A stretch of DNA of 64,000 bases from Actinoplanes siamensis (GCF_016862395.1 NZ_BOMW01000057.1:23404-87403), one strand, 5' to 3'; shown: positions 44,932-54,298, numbered from the stretch's first letter. The notes: generated by a model not told the origin, from the letters alone. Numbers and translations are program-made.

Positions 44932-44959
44932 GCGGCCGGTCCGGGAGCGGGCCGGCCGC
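44932..44959 (+). terminator. Hairpin after DUF3072 gene
   Basis: 11-bp stem with one wobble pair (44932-44942 with 44949-44959), loop GGGAGC, 15 bases after the stop. Confidence 0.7.
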
Positions 44960-45059
44960 TCGCCGTCACCCGGTGGAGTAGTCAACTCGCTATTCGCCGA
45001 TCGGTGCCCGAGAATGTGACCATCCTGCCGGTTCGGCTCACTCTGCTGGAGGACGGTGC

Positions 45060-45887
45060 ATGACGCCCGGGACGTTCGAGTACGTCGCGGCCGGCAGCGT
45101 CGACGAGGTGCTGACCGCGCTCGCCGACGGCGACACCTCCGTGCTGGCCGGCGGTCAGAGCCTGCTCGTGGAAGGCGCCACCCCGGTACGCCGCGTGGTC
45201 GACATCAACCAGGTGGCCGGGCTCGACACGCTCGCCGCCGCCGACGGTGTCCTACACGTCGGCCCGCTGGTCCGGCACCGGACGTTCGAGACGGGCACGG
45301 TCCGCGGGCCGCTCGGGGACCTGATGCGGCTCGTCGTGTGCCACATCGGGCACCCGCCGATCCGGGCCCGGGGGACGATGCTGGGCAGCCTCGCCTACGC
45401 GCACCCGGCGGCCGAGTGGCCGATGGTGGCGGTGATGCTGGACGCCAAGCTGATCCTGACCGGCCCGGCCGGCCGGCGGACGGTTCCGGCGGCGCAGTTC
45501 TTCACCGGGCCGTTCCAGACCCTGCGGCGACCCCAGGAACTGCTGACCGAGGTGCTGCTGCCGGTGCTGCCGGCCGGGACCGGCGTGGGCTACGCCGAGG
45601 ACCGGCGTACGACCGTGTATCCGCAGGCGGCGGCGATGGCGGCGATCACCGTGCGCGACGGGGTGGTGTGCTCGGCGGCGATCGGCCTGGTGAACGCCGG
45701 GCCCTGCCCGGTCCGCGCCCGGGTGGCCGAGAGCGTGCTGGTGGGCAACGCGCTGTCGGACACGGCGATCACCCTGGCGGCGGAGGCCGCGGCCGAGATC
45801 GACGGGCGGGGGCAGGCGTTCCGCACCCTGGTGCGGCGGGTGCTCACGTCGTCACGGGAGCGCATCCGCTCCGCCACCGACAACTGA
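45060..45887 (+). CDS. FAD-binding subunit of molybdenum hydroxylase family (CoxM-like), orphan
   Basis: A 275-aa protein of the xanthine dehydrogenase/CO dehydrogenase medium-subunit family: LAGGQSLL (FAD phosphate site), then RARGTMLGSLAYAHPAAEWP in place of the usual TIGGSLAHADPAAE. The C-terminal CODH flavin domain is present (RVAESVLVGNALSD). Such subunits normally work with a molybdopterin large subunit and a 2Fe-2S small subunit; neither is in this window. ATG with GGAGGA 7 bases upstream. Confidence 0.85.
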   Translation: MTPGTFEYVAAGSVDEVLTALADGDTSVLAGGQSLLVEGATPVRRVVDINQVAGLDTLAAADGVLHVGPLVRHRTFETGTVRGPLGDLMRLVVCHIGHPPIRARGTMLGSLAYAHPAAEWPMVAVMLDAKLILTGPAGRRTVPAAQFFTGPFQTLRRPQELLTEVLLPVLPAGTGVGYAEDRRTTVYPQAAAMAAITVRDGVVCSAAIGLVNAGPCPVRARVAESVLVGNALSDTAITLAAEAAAEIDGRGQAFRTLVRRVLTSSRERIRSATDN

Positions 45888-46211
45888 CCCGCCCGCCTTT
45901 TCCGCCCCCGGGCGATCTCTTGCAGCCCGTTCCGCTCCAGCCGCCCCGGCCGGCTGGTCTCCACAGTTGTCACCCGAGTCGCCGGTCCCCAACCGGCCGT
46001 CGCCGAACCGACCACCCCGCCGCGCACGGTGATCGTCGCCGGTCCCCAGCCGACCGCGGCCGGTTGGTCCCCAGGGTTCTCTCACGGTCCCGGACGGGCA
46101 CCCGCCCGGGGGCCGTCCCATTTCCAGTGTGGCGGGTTCTGGTGCTCTTGGGTGGGTGGGGTGTGGACAGAGCGCCACTGTGGATAACTCTCGGACGTGG
46201 GGTTGGGCGGG
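45888..46211. other. Intergenic region without gene
   Basis: A 324-base gap between convergent genes. It holds repeated CGCCGGTCCCCARCCG elements (45980-46070) that could form overlapping hairpins, and a TGTGGATAAC at 46168-46177 resembling a single DnaA-box-like sequence. No gene is supported. Confidence 0.4.
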
Positions 46212-47615
46212 CTAGGCTCGCAGGTGTGATTGCAGGACCAGGGCGGCTGCGCCGGTTGCGGAGGCGGTGGCGGCGGCCAGGGAGACTGTCACCGTGACGT
46301 TGCGGTGCCAGGTGCGGGCGTCGGCGGGGGCCAGACGGCGCATGATGGCTGGGCCGTAGATGGCTGAGGCCGCGGCGAAGCCGGGGCCGGTGAGCACCAC
46401 CAAATCGATGTCGAGGAGGTTGACCAGGGATTCGGTGGCGGCTGCCACGTAGCGGGCCGAGGACTCCAGCAGTGATCGGCAGTGGGGGGCGCCGGCTCGG
46501 GCGGCTCGGGCGACGGCGCCGAAGTCGGCGGTGACGCTGCGGATGGGTTGGGTCAGGTCGAGGCCTGCCTCGGTGGCGGCTACCCGGTCTTCGCGGGCGG
46601 CTGTCACCACCGTGCGCGGGCCGGCCAGCACCTCCAGGCAGCCGCGGCTGCCGCACCAGCACTCCGGGCCGAAGACGTCCAGGCAGAGGTGGCCGAACTC
46701 GCCGGCGCTGGTGTGGCTGCCGCGCATCGCCCGGCCCTCGACGACGATTCCGGCGCCGATGCCACCACCCATGTAGAGCGCCGCGAATGCCTGCTCCGGG
46801 CCGACCCGGGCCACCCAGTACTCGCCGACGGCGGCCGCGGTGGCGTCGTTCTCGACGAGGACCGGCCAGCCGGTGGCTTCGGCGAGGCGCCGGCCCAGTT
46901 CGTCGCCGCGGAGGCCGCGGAGCTGGGGGAGGGCGTCGTCGGTGGGGGTGCCGCCGCGGTGCGGGCCCGGCCAGACGATGCCGACGCCCAGGCAGCGGGC
47001 CGGGTCGACTCCGGAGCCGGCCAGCAAGGTGTCGATGTCGGCGGCCAGGGTGCGCAGCACCGTGTCCGCGTCGTCGCCGAGCGGGGCGGGCTCGGCGGGC
47101 GCGGCGCCGGGTGAAGCGGGCGCGGCGCCGGGTGAAGCGGGCTCGGCGGGTGCGGCACCGGGTGAGCCGGGCTGGGCGGGACCGGCGCTCGCTGAGCCGG
47201 GCTCAGCCAGCGGGGAGGGGGCGGAGAGGGAAGGGGAGAAGGGGCGCGGCGGATCGGCGAGCGGGCTGGGCCGGGCCAGGCGGGAGATCACGCCGCCGGT
47301 CTGGCCGGTCAGGACGTACGTCGTGGCGTCCTCGTCCAGGTGCACGCCCACCGACAGCCGGGCGGTCGGGTCGAGTTGCAGCAGTGTGCGTGGTTTGCCG
47401 CCGGTCGGGGTGCGGCCGGTTTCGACGAGCAGGCCCTCTTCGAGCAGGCGGCGGACGGTCATCGACACCGCGGCCTCGGTGAGCCCGGTTATTTTGGCCA
47501 GTTCGACCCGGCTCAGTGGCTCGGCGGCGCGGATGGCGTCGAGGATGCTCTCCCGGGCGCCGGGGCGGCGGCCGCGGCGGCTCGCCGGCGCGGTGGCGCC
47601 GACCGCTTCTCTCAC
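46212..47615 (-). CDS. ROK-family transcriptional regulator (NagC/XylR type)
   Basis: A 467-aa repressor: N-terminal winged HTH (about 25-75, LSRVELAKITGLTEAAVSMTVRRLLEEG), then a sugar-kinase-like ROK domain with the zinc-site Cys cluster GPECWCGSRGC and GGGIGAGIVVEGR. Between them is a Pro/Ala/Gly-rich insertion of about 60 residues not typical of the family. GTG start overlapping the alpha-galactosidase stop (GTGA, 47612-47615). It probably controls the divergent alpha-galactosidase and beta-mannosidase genes in response to a sugar. Confidence 0.9.
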   Translation of the reverse strand: MREAVGATAPASRRGRRPGARESILDAIRAAEPLSRVELAKITGLTEAAVSMTVRRLLEEGLLVETGRTPTGGKPRTLLQLDPTARLSVGVHLDEDATTYVLTGQTGGVISRLARPSPLADPPRPFSPSLSAPSPLAEPGSASAGPAQPGSPGAAPAEPASPGAAPASPGAAPAEPAPLGDDADTVLRTLAADIDTLLAGSGVDPARCLGVGIVWPGPHRGGTPTDDALPQLRGLRGDELGRRLAEATGWPVLVENDATAAAVGEYWVARVGPEQAFAALYMGGGIGAGIVVEGRAMRGSHTSAGEFGHLCLDVFGPECWCGSRGCLEVLAGPRTVVTAAREDRVAATEAGLDLTQPIRSVTADFGAVARAARAGAPHCRSLLESSARYVAAATESLVNLLDIDLVVLTGPGFAAASAIYGPAIMRRLAPADARTWHRNVTVTVSLAAATASATGAAALVLQSHLRA

Positions 47616-49768
47616 TCGGTCACCCTCCCCCGGGCGGAAACGGCCGTAACGCGTACGAGCAGGACGCGATCCGGATGGAGCACCGGGAGACGGAGTCCGA
47701 CGGTGCCGAGCGTGCGGCCGTTCAGGCGTACCCCCTGGGGCGTGCACCAGGGTAACCCAGCGCCCCACGCCGCGGCGTTACCGTCAGCAACGTCACCCGG
47801 TGGCTGCGGGCGTACGTGGTAGATCGTGCCGGGGTCGAGTCCGGGCAGGCCGACGGTGCCCGGGGGGTAGGACGCACTGGTGGACGTGGCGATCACCGCG
47901 AACAGCGCGTCCGTTTTGTCCTGCGAGACCACCCCGGTCACCGAGTAGGCGGGATCGGTCACGTCGGCGTGGACGAGCGTCCCGGTGTGCAGCAGCTCAC
48001 GCAGCTCCTTGTACAGGGTCACCCAGTCCGACAGTTCGGAGATGTCGGCTGGGCTGGCCGCGGTCAGGTCCCATTCCACCCCGAGGTGCCCGAGGATCGC
48101 CGTCCCGGCCCGGAAGGCGAGGGGCAGCGACCGGTGAGTGGTGTGGGACAGCGGCGCCCCCACGTGCGACCCGATCAGTTCCAGCGGGATCAGCAGACTG
48201 GTCCACCGCTGGATGGCCACCCGCTCGTGGGCGTCGATGCAGTCCGATGCCCAGACCCGGTCGGTCCGTTCCAGGATCTCCAGGTCCACCCGTCCGCCGC
48301 CGGAGGAGCACGATTCGATCTCCACTCCGGGATGCCGCTCGCGGAGCTCGTCGAGCAGCCGGTAGACCGCCCGGGTCTGGTCGTGCACCGCGGCCCGCCC
48401 GCTGCCCGGATGGCCGGCCTCGACCAGGTCCCGGTTGTGGTCCCACTTCAGGTAGGAGATGTCATGTTCGGTCAGCAGCGCGTCGAGCCGTTGGAAGACC
48501 CAGGCGAATGCGGCGGGGTTGGCGAGGTCGAGCACCTGCTGGTGGCGGGCGGGCCGGGGGAGCCGGTCACCGGTCGACATGATCCAGTTCGGGTGCGCGC
48601 GGGCCAGCTCGGAGTCCGGGTTGATCATCTCGGGCTCCACCCAGAGCCCGAACTCCATGCCCAGCTCACGCACCGCGCCGACGAGTGGGGCGAGCCCGTC
48701 CGGCCACGCCTGCGGCGAGACGAACCAGTCGCCGAGCCCCGAGGTGTCGTCGCGGCGGGACCCGAACCACCCGTCGTCGAGGACGAAGCGTTCCGCGCCG
48801 ATCGCGGCGGCGGCCTTCGCCAGCTCGGTCAACCGGGCAAGATCATGATCGAAGTAGACGGCCTCCCAGGTGTTCACCACGACGGGGCGGGGCTTTGTCG
48901 GGTGGTGCGGGCGGCTCCGGAGGTAGGTGTGGAAGCGGGACGACACGCCGTCGAGTCCGTCGGCGCTGTGAACGGCGTACACCCATGGGGTCTGATAGGT
49001 CTCGCCTTCGGCGAGGCCCACCTCGCCGGGCAGCAGCAGTTCGCCGCCGCCCAGCGCGGAATGTCCGTGATAGGTGCGCTCCGCGATCGAGCGGGCGCCG
49101 CCGGAGAACGCGGTGTGCAGCGCCCAGACCTCGCCGCCGCGGTTCGCGAAGCCGGGGGTGCCGGCGCAGAGCAGATACGCGGAGTCGTAGCCGGTGCGGC
49201 CGGTGCGGTTCTCCCGGACCCGCAGGCCGTGCGTGAAGGCGGTCCGCTGTGGCTGGCGTTCGCGTAGGTGGTGACCGGTGAAGTCGAGCAGCTCAGCGGT
49301 GCGCTCGGGCACCGGCAGGAAGATCGTCAGGTGCTCCAGCCAGTAGGTGCCGGGCGCGGTGCTGGTCACCGCGGCGCGCGTCCGGAGCACCCCGGCGGGG
49401 TGCAGTTCGAGGTCGATGGCCAGCTCCAGGTGGGCTGTGGCATCGATGGCCTTGAGGTGTACGGCGTCGGCCCGCTGCTCGACGGCGGTCGTCTCGAAGG
49501 CCGTCGCCCAGCCGCGCCCGTCCCGGTGGCCGGCCAGTCCGGGCGAGCCGAGCCAGCCGGCCGACTGCTCGGGGATCAGCGACACCCGGACCGCCCCGTC
49601 GACGGAGAAGCCGATCGGCTGCGGCGCGGCGGCCACCGGCAGGTCCGGGCGGACCTCGGTGTCGTCGAGTGCGGCTCCCCAGTGCGCCACCGACGGCAGT
49701 CCCGGGCCCCGGCAATCGAGCACCAGGCTCACCCCGGCGGCGCTCAGGTGCAGCAGTTCCGGCCCCAT
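47612..49768 (-). CDS. GH36 alpha-galactosidase
   Basis: A 718-aa cytoplasmic glycosidase of family GH36, removing terminal alpha-galactose. It has an N-terminal beta-supersandwich domain, a catalytic barrel from about 320, nucleophile Asp in YLKWDHNR and acid/base Asp in ASDCIDAHER, and a C-terminal beta domain. No signal peptide, so it works on imported oligosaccharides such as raffinose-type sugars or galactomannan fragments, fitting the beta-mannosidase next door. Translation runs into the ROK regulator through a 4-base overlap. Confidence 0.93.
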   Translation of the reverse strand: MGPELLHLSAAGVSLVLDCRGPGLPSVAHWGAALDDTEVRPDLPVAAAPQPIGFSVDGAVRVSLIPEQSAGWLGSPGLAGHRDGRGWATAFETTAVEQRADAVHLKAIDATAHLELAIDLELHPAGVLRTRAAVTSTAPGTYWLEHLTIFLPVPERTAELLDFTGHHLRERQPQRTAFTHGLRVRENRTGRTGYDSAYLLCAGTPGFANRGGEVWALHTAFSGGARSIAERTYHGHSALGGGELLLPGEVGLAEGETYQTPWVYAVHSADGLDGVSSRFHTYLRSRPHHPTKPRPVVVNTWEAVYFDHDLARLTELAKAAAAIGAERFVLDDGWFGSRRDDTSGLGDWFVSPQAWPDGLAPLVGAVRELGMEFGLWVEPEMINPDSELARAHPNWIMSTGDRLPRPARHQQVLDLANPAAFAWVFQRLDALLTEHDISYLKWDHNRDLVEAGHPGSGRAAVHDQTRAVYRLLDELRERHPGVEIESCSSGGGRVDLEILERTDRVWASDCIDAHERVAIQRWTSLLIPLELIGSHVGAPLSHTTHRSLPLAFRAGTAILGHLGVEWDLTAASPADISELSDWVTLYKELRELLHTGTLVHADVTDPAYSVTGVVSQDKTDALFAVIATSTSASYPPGTVGLPGLDPGTIYHVRPQPPGDVADGNAAAWGAGLPWCTPQGVRLNGRTLGTVGLRLPVLHPDRVLLVRVTAVSARGRVTE

Positions 49769-49788
49769 CGGTGACTCCCTACCAGCGT

Positions 49789-49817
49789 TGACGGACTTCG
49801 TTCAGTTGCTTAAGAAT
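49789..49817 (+). promoter_or_regulatory. Promoter and possible operator of beta-mannosidase gene
   Basis: TTGACG (49789-49794) and TAAGAA (49812-49817) with 17-bp spacing form a good -35/-10 pair on the plus strand. A CTTAAG palindrome overlaps the -10 box and could be the ROK or LacI target. The region separates the divergent alpha-galactosidase and beta-mannosidase genes. Confidence 0.6.
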
Positions 49818-49862
49818 GCTAGCTGCCCCGCCTGCGGCGACACTACGACAGGAGCCGTTCCC

Positions 49863-52313
49863 ATGATCAGAACCGACCTTCACGCGGGCTGGACCGTGCG
49901 TGCCGTGGGCGGCCCGGTGCCCGCGGGGATCGCCGCCGCTCCGGTGCCGGCGACCGTGCCCGGCACGGTGCACACCGACCTGCTCGACGCCGGGCTCATC
50001 CCGGATCCGTACCTGGGGGACAACGAGGCGGCGCTGGTCTGGTTCCACCGCGCGGCCTGGCTCTACGAGACGGTGATCGAGGCGGAGCCGGCGGCCGAGG
50101 GGGAGCGGGTCGACCTGGTCTTCGAGGGGCTGGACACGGTCGCCACGGTCACCTTCGACGGGGCCGGGCTGGGCCGGACCGCGAACATGCACCGGAGCTA
50201 CCGGTTCGATCTGCGGGACCGGCTGCGGGCCGGGCCGATCCCGCTGGCGGTGCGGTTCGACTCGGCCCTGGAGTACGCCGAGGAACTGCAGAAGGTGATC
50301 GGCGAGCGCCCGCGGCCCTATCCGCACCCGTTCAACGCCGTACGCAAGATGGCTTGTTCTTTCGGGTGGGACTGGGGTCCCGATCTGCAGACCGCGGGCA
50401 TCTGGAAGCCGGTGCGGCTGGAGCGGTGGCGGGTGGCGCGGCTGGCGTCGGTACGACCGCTGACCACCCTCGACGCCGATCGGCGGACCGGCCGCCTGGT
50501 CGTCCACGTCGAGGTGGAACGTGCCGCCGACGTGGAACTCGTCGCCGAGGTGCGGGTGGGCGAGCACGTCTCGCAGATCCCGCTGCGGCCGGGCGAGGTC
50601 GCGGGGATGACCGAGATCTCGGTGCCGGACGCGCCGGTGTGGTGGCCCGCCGGCTACGGCGACCAGCCACTCGTCGAGGTGGGCGTCGTGTTGCGCGACG
50701 GGTCGGACGAGATCGACTCCTACCGCACCCGGGTCGGGTTCCGGTCGATCGGCGTGGACGAGACCCCGGACGAGATCGGGAGCGCTTTCACCTTCGTCGT
50801 CAACGGGCAGCCGATCTTCGTGCGCGGGCTGAACTGGATCCCCGAGGATCACCTGCTCACCCGCCTGACCAGGGAGCGCTACGCGGCCGCGATCCAGCGC
50901 GCGGTGGACGCCAACGCCAACCTGCTGCGGGTCTGGGGCGGCGGCGTCTACGAGAGCGACGACTTCTACGACGTCTGCGACGAGCGCGGCGTCCTGGTCT
51001 GGCAGGACTTCCCGCTGGCCTGCGCCGCCTACGCCGAGGAGGAGCCGCTCCGCTCCGAGATCCTCGCCGAGGCCCGGGAGAACGTCGGCCGGCTCGCCCC
51101 ACACCCGTCGCTCGCGCTGTGGAACGGCGGCAACGAGAACATCTGGGGTCACGAGGACTGGGACTGGAAGCCGCTGCTCGGCGGTCTCAGCTGGGGCGCG
51201 CGGTACTACTACGAGGACTTCCCGGCGCTGCTCGCCGAGCTGGACCCGACCCGGCCCTACCACCCGGGCAGCCCGTCCAGCCCGGGGCACGACCCCGAGG
51301 TGGTCCACCCCAACGACGACCGGTACGGCACCCGGCACGAGTGGGAGGCGTGGAACCGGCAGGACTACACGTACCACGCGAACTTCCTGCCCCGGTTCTG
51401 CTCCGAGTTCGGCTGGCAGGCGCCGGCCACCTGGTCGACGCTGCGCGAGTCGCTCGCGCCGGAGGATCTGGACCAGGAGTCGCCGGCGTTCCTGCTGCAC
51501 CAGAAGGCGGAGGGCGGCAACGACAAGCTGAACCGGGGGATCGCGCGTCATCTGCGGGTGCCGGCCGAGTTCGAGGCCTGGCACTGGGCGGCCCAGCTGA
51601 ATCAGGCGCGGGCCACCTCGTACGCGGTCGGGCACCTGCGCGGGCACGCGCCGCGCACCATGGGCAGCATCCTCTGGCAGCTCAACGACTGCTGGCCGGT
51701 GACGTCGTGGGCGGTGGTGGACGGGGCCGGGCGGCTTAAGCCGGCCTGGTACGCGCTGCGCCGTGGCTATGCGCCGCGGATGCTCGGTTTCCGTGACGGC
51801 GCTCTGGTCGCCGTCAACGACACCCCGTCGGCCTGGCAGGGCGCGGTGCGGGTGCGCCGGGCCGGGTTCGACGGCGGTGTCCGGGCCGAGACGACTGTCG
51901 CGCTGTCCGTTCCGGCCCGGTCGGTAGCGGTCGTCGAGCTCGGCGCGGCGCTGACCACGCCCGGCGACGTGACCCGGGAGGTCCTGGTCGCGGACATCGA
52001 CGGTCTGCGCGCCACCCGGCTCTTCGCGGAGGACTTCGACCTGGCGTACGACCCGGCGGCGCTCACCGCGGACATCGCCCCCGCCGAGGGCGGATACTCC
52101 ATCACCGTGACCGCCACCTCGTTCGCCCGCGACATCGCGGTGCTCGCCGACAAGGTCGACCCGGCCGCTGTGGTCGACGACATGCTCGTCGATCTGCTGC
52201 CCGGCGAGAGACACACCTTCCACGTCCGCACCACCTCGGCCGATCCGTTGGCCTTCGGCACGCCGGCGGTGCTGCGCTCGGCGAACGCGCTGGCCGCCGC
52301 GACCGGGGCCTGA
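49863..52313 (+). CDS. GH2 beta-mannosidase
   Basis: An 816-aa cytoplasmic enzyme cleaving terminal beta-mannose from manno-oligosaccharides. N-terminal jelly-roll sugar-binding domain (1-185, with FGWDWGPDL typical of mannosidases), immunoglobulin-like domain, then the GH2 barrel: acid/base Glu in WNGGNEN and nucleophile Glu in FCSEFGW. Length is usual for the family. The ATG has AGGAG 9-10 bases upstream. With the alpha-galactosidase it would complete galactomannan-oligosaccharide breakdown. The HTH-less LacI-type gene follows 5 bases downstream. Confidence 0.93.
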   Translation: MIRTDLHAGWTVRAVGGPVPAGIAAAPVPATVPGTVHTDLLDAGLIPDPYLGDNEAALVWFHRAAWLYETVIEAEPAAEGERVDLVFEGLDTVATVTFDGAGLGRTANMHRSYRFDLRDRLRAGPIPLAVRFDSALEYAEELQKVIGERPRPYPHPFNAVRKMACSFGWDWGPDLQTAGIWKPVRLERWRVARLASVRPLTTLDADRRTGRLVVHVEVERAADVELVAEVRVGEHVSQIPLRPGEVAGMTEISVPDAPVWWPAGYGDQPLVEVGVVLRDGSDEIDSYRTRVGFRSIGVDETPDEIGSAFTFVVNGQPIFVRGLNWIPEDHLLTRLTRERYAAAIQRAVDANANLLRVWGGGVYESDDFYDVCDERGVLVWQDFPLACAAYAEEEPLRSEILAEARENVGRLAPHPSLALWNGGNENIWGHEDWDWKPLLGGLSWGARYYYEDFPALLAELDPTRPYHPGSPSSPGHDPEVVHPNDDRYGTRHEWEAWNRQDYTYHANFLPRFCSEFGWQAPATWSTLRESLAPEDLDQESPAFLLHQKAEGGNDKLNRGIARHLRVPAEFEAWHWAAQLNQARATSYAVGHLRGHAPRTMGSILWQLNDCWPVTSWAVVDGAGRLKPAWYALRRGYAPRMLGFRDGALVAVNDTPSAWQGAVRVRRAGFDGGVRAETTVALSVPARSVAVVELGAALTTPGDVTREVLVADIDGLRATRLFAEDFDLAYDPAALTADIAPAEGGYSITVTATSFARDIAVLADKVDPAAVVDDMLVDLLPGERHTFHVRTTSADPLAFGTPAVLRSANALAAATGA

Positions 52314-52318
52314 CCGCG

Positions 52319-53152
52319 GTGGCCGGCGGGCTGATCGGGCTGGTGCTGACCGGCAGCGCCGCCCGGGTCGGGGTGGAGCCGTTCTTCATGGAGCTGATCG
52401 CGGGCATGGAGGAGGCGCTCGCCCCGGCCGGGGTGACGGTGCTGCTGCTGGTGGTGCCGGACCTGGAGGCGGAGCTGGCCACCTACCGCCGGTGGGCGCG
52501 GGACCGGACGGTGACCGCGGTCGTCGTGGTCAACCTGGTCCACGACGACGTACGCCCGGCCCACGTCGCCGGGCTCGGCCTGCCCGTGGTGCTCGCCGGC
52601 AAGCACCCCGGCCCGTTCGCCAAGGTGGTCACCGACGACGCCGGCGCGATGACCACGGCCATCGAGACGCTGAGCGCTCTCGGACATCGGGTGGTCGGCC
52701 GGGTCAGCGGCCCGGCCGACCTGGTGCACACCGCCGAGCGGACCACGGCGATCCGGGCGGCCGCCGGCCGGCGCGGCGTCACGGTACGGATCGTCGAGGG
52801 CGACTACAGCGCGGAGGGCGGCGTCCGCGGGTTGCGCGAGCTGCTGGCCGCCTCGCCGCGGCCCACCGCGATCGTCTTCGACAACGACGTGATGGCCGTC
52901 GCCGCCGAGCAGGAGCTGATCCGCTCCGGCACCCCGGTCCCCGGCGAGGTCAGCCTGCTGGCCTGCGACGACTCCCCGCTGTGCGAGCTCGCGGTGCCGC
53001 CGCTGTCGGCGCTGGGCACCGACGTCCACGAGCACGGCCTGACGCTCGGCCGCGCGGTCCTGGACCTGGTCCGCGGCGAGCCGGGCCGCGAACACGCCGG
53101 GCCGCTGATCAGCATCCGGCAGCGGGACAGCACAGGCCCCGCGCCGGCCTGA
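52319..53152 (+). CDS. LacI-type sugar sensor lacking the DNA-binding domain
   Basis: A 277-aa protein that aligns only with the effector domain of LacI/GalR regulators: GLIGLVLTG opens the first lobe, ALGHRVVGRVSGP and TAIVFDNDVMAVAAEQEL are conserved internal blocks, and the dimer-lobe end LLACDDSPLCELAVPPLS is present. The 55-60-residue helix-turn-helix and hinge are absent, and the preceding gene leaves no room for them. GTG start 5 bases after the beta-mannosidase stop, hence co-transcribed. It may be a sugar-binding partner or a decayed repressor. Confidence 0.8.
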   Translation: MAGGLIGLVLTGSAARVGVEPFFMELIAGMEEALAPAGVTVLLLVVPDLEAELATYRRWARDRTVTAVVVVNLVHDDVRPAHVAGLGLPVVLAGKHPGPFAKVVTDDAGAMTTAIETLSALGHRVVGRVSGPADLVHTAERTTAIRAAAGRRGVTVRIVEGDYSAEGGVRGLRELLAASPRPTAIVFDNDVMAVAAEQELIRSGTPVPGEVSLLACDDSPLCELAVPPLSALGTDVHEHGLTLGRAVLDLVRGEPGREHAGPLISIRQRDSTGPAPA

Positions 53153-53387
53153 CGATCACGCGCGATCTGTGGACCGCGGCCCCGCCGGCCTTCGCCAGTT
53201 GCGGTGGCGCGGACCGCGGCAAACCTCGGCTTTGACACGATTTGCTGGTACGGACATTGCGCCGTGCCCCTGGACAACCTCGTTCCCGCAGGTCAGCGCA
53301 TGGGTGTCGGATTCTTATCGGAGGCGTCGCGGCGCCGGCTCGGTGAAGATGGTCGACACGGTGAGTGCGGGTACGGGGGTGCCACTG

Positions 53388-53660
53388 ATGATGATTGTTC
53401 TCGTCGCTCTGATCGGTCTGGTGGTGGCGCTCGGACTGGCGTTCTGGCCCCGGCCGGAACGCGTGCACGGGCCCCGGCACGCGGACCACCCGGCGCCGGC
53501 GGCGCCCGCGCGGTTGCCGGACAGCTTGGAGGGGGTGCTGACCGCGCAGCTGCTGACCGGGGAGATCTCCCGGTCGCAGTATCTGCGCGCGCTCGAACGG
53601 ATCGCTGCCCGGGACGAGCGACGTCACCCCATGTCGGTCCCCCGGGACTACCGCCCCTGA
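53388..53660 (+). CDS. Small membrane protein with SHOCT-like C-terminus
   Basis: A 90-aa protein with one N-terminal TM helix (about 2-22), a Pro/His-rich linker, and a SHOCT-like C-terminal segment (LEGVLTAQLLTGEISRSQYL, then RALERIA), a short oligomerisation motif. The ATG at 53388 was chosen because GGGGG ends 8 bases upstream; ATG 53349 is an alternative that would add 13 residues. Function unknown. Confidence 0.6.
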   Translation: MMIVLVALIGLVVALGLAFWPRPERVHGPRHADHPAPAAPARLPDSLEGVLTAQLLTGEISRSQYLRALERIAARDERRHPMSVPRDYRP

Positions 53661-54298
53661 GTACCCGGATCGCCCGCTCCGCGCAGCAGCCGGATTGCCT
53701 GCTCCCCGCGGCGGGCCCGGTCGCCTGCTCCGCCGATCTGCTCGGCTGAGGTATGGACACCGGGCCTTGCGGGGTATCGGAGGCAACCCGATGCGCCTGG
53801 CCGGCGAGATCGACCCCGCCGCCGACTGACCCACAACCCCGGCCCCGCTCCGTCACCCGGCGTCCCGGCGACCCTGGCAGCCGCGGCCGGAAACCGCGGT
53901 CCAACGGCCCGGCCACCTGGCTCCACGGCCCGGCCATGGCCACTCCCGTCGTCAGCGACACCGGTCCCGGCCGGCTCTGGCCCGCTCGTCCGCGCTGCCG
54001 CCGACCCCGGGCTGGTCACCAGGGGTGTGTCCCGCCGCGCGACACACCGCCGGTGACCAGCCGGAAGCGCGCGTGCCGGGCAGCGCGGTCGCAGCTGGCC
54101 GCCGGCGGTGTCTCCAAGGCCGGGAGGCACCGCTGGCGGCAGCTCAGGGGTGTGGCCGGACGCTGGGGACACACCTGCGGGGCCGGCCGGGGGCTTGCGG
54201 TTCGGCTGGCGGGGGTGACGGGTGTGAGGTAGGGCAAGGTCGGTGTGGAGGGTGGGGCCGGGGTGGCAAGGTGGAGCGCGGCTACGAAGGGGCGTGGG
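53661..54298. other. Gene-free spacer rich in hairpins
   Basis: A 640-base stretch with no convincing coding frame. It contains at least three successive hairpins between 54011 and 54177 and CAGGGGTGTG twice (54020-54029 and 54145-54154). Confidence 0.5.
54011..54061. repeat. 51-bp hairpin-forming inverted repeat
   Basis: GCTGGTCACC (54011-54020) pairs with GGTGACCAGC (54052-54061), and inside it GGTGTGTC (54024-54031) pairs with GACACACC (54041-54048), leaving a 3-by-3 internal bulge and a 9-base loop. A second hairpin (54094-54115 with 54123-54143) follows closely. Confidence 0.8.

Noticed and set aside
46168..46177. DnaA-box-like TGTGGATAAC
   Set aside because: Single copy, no dnaA/dnaN or box cluster nearby, so no origin is called.
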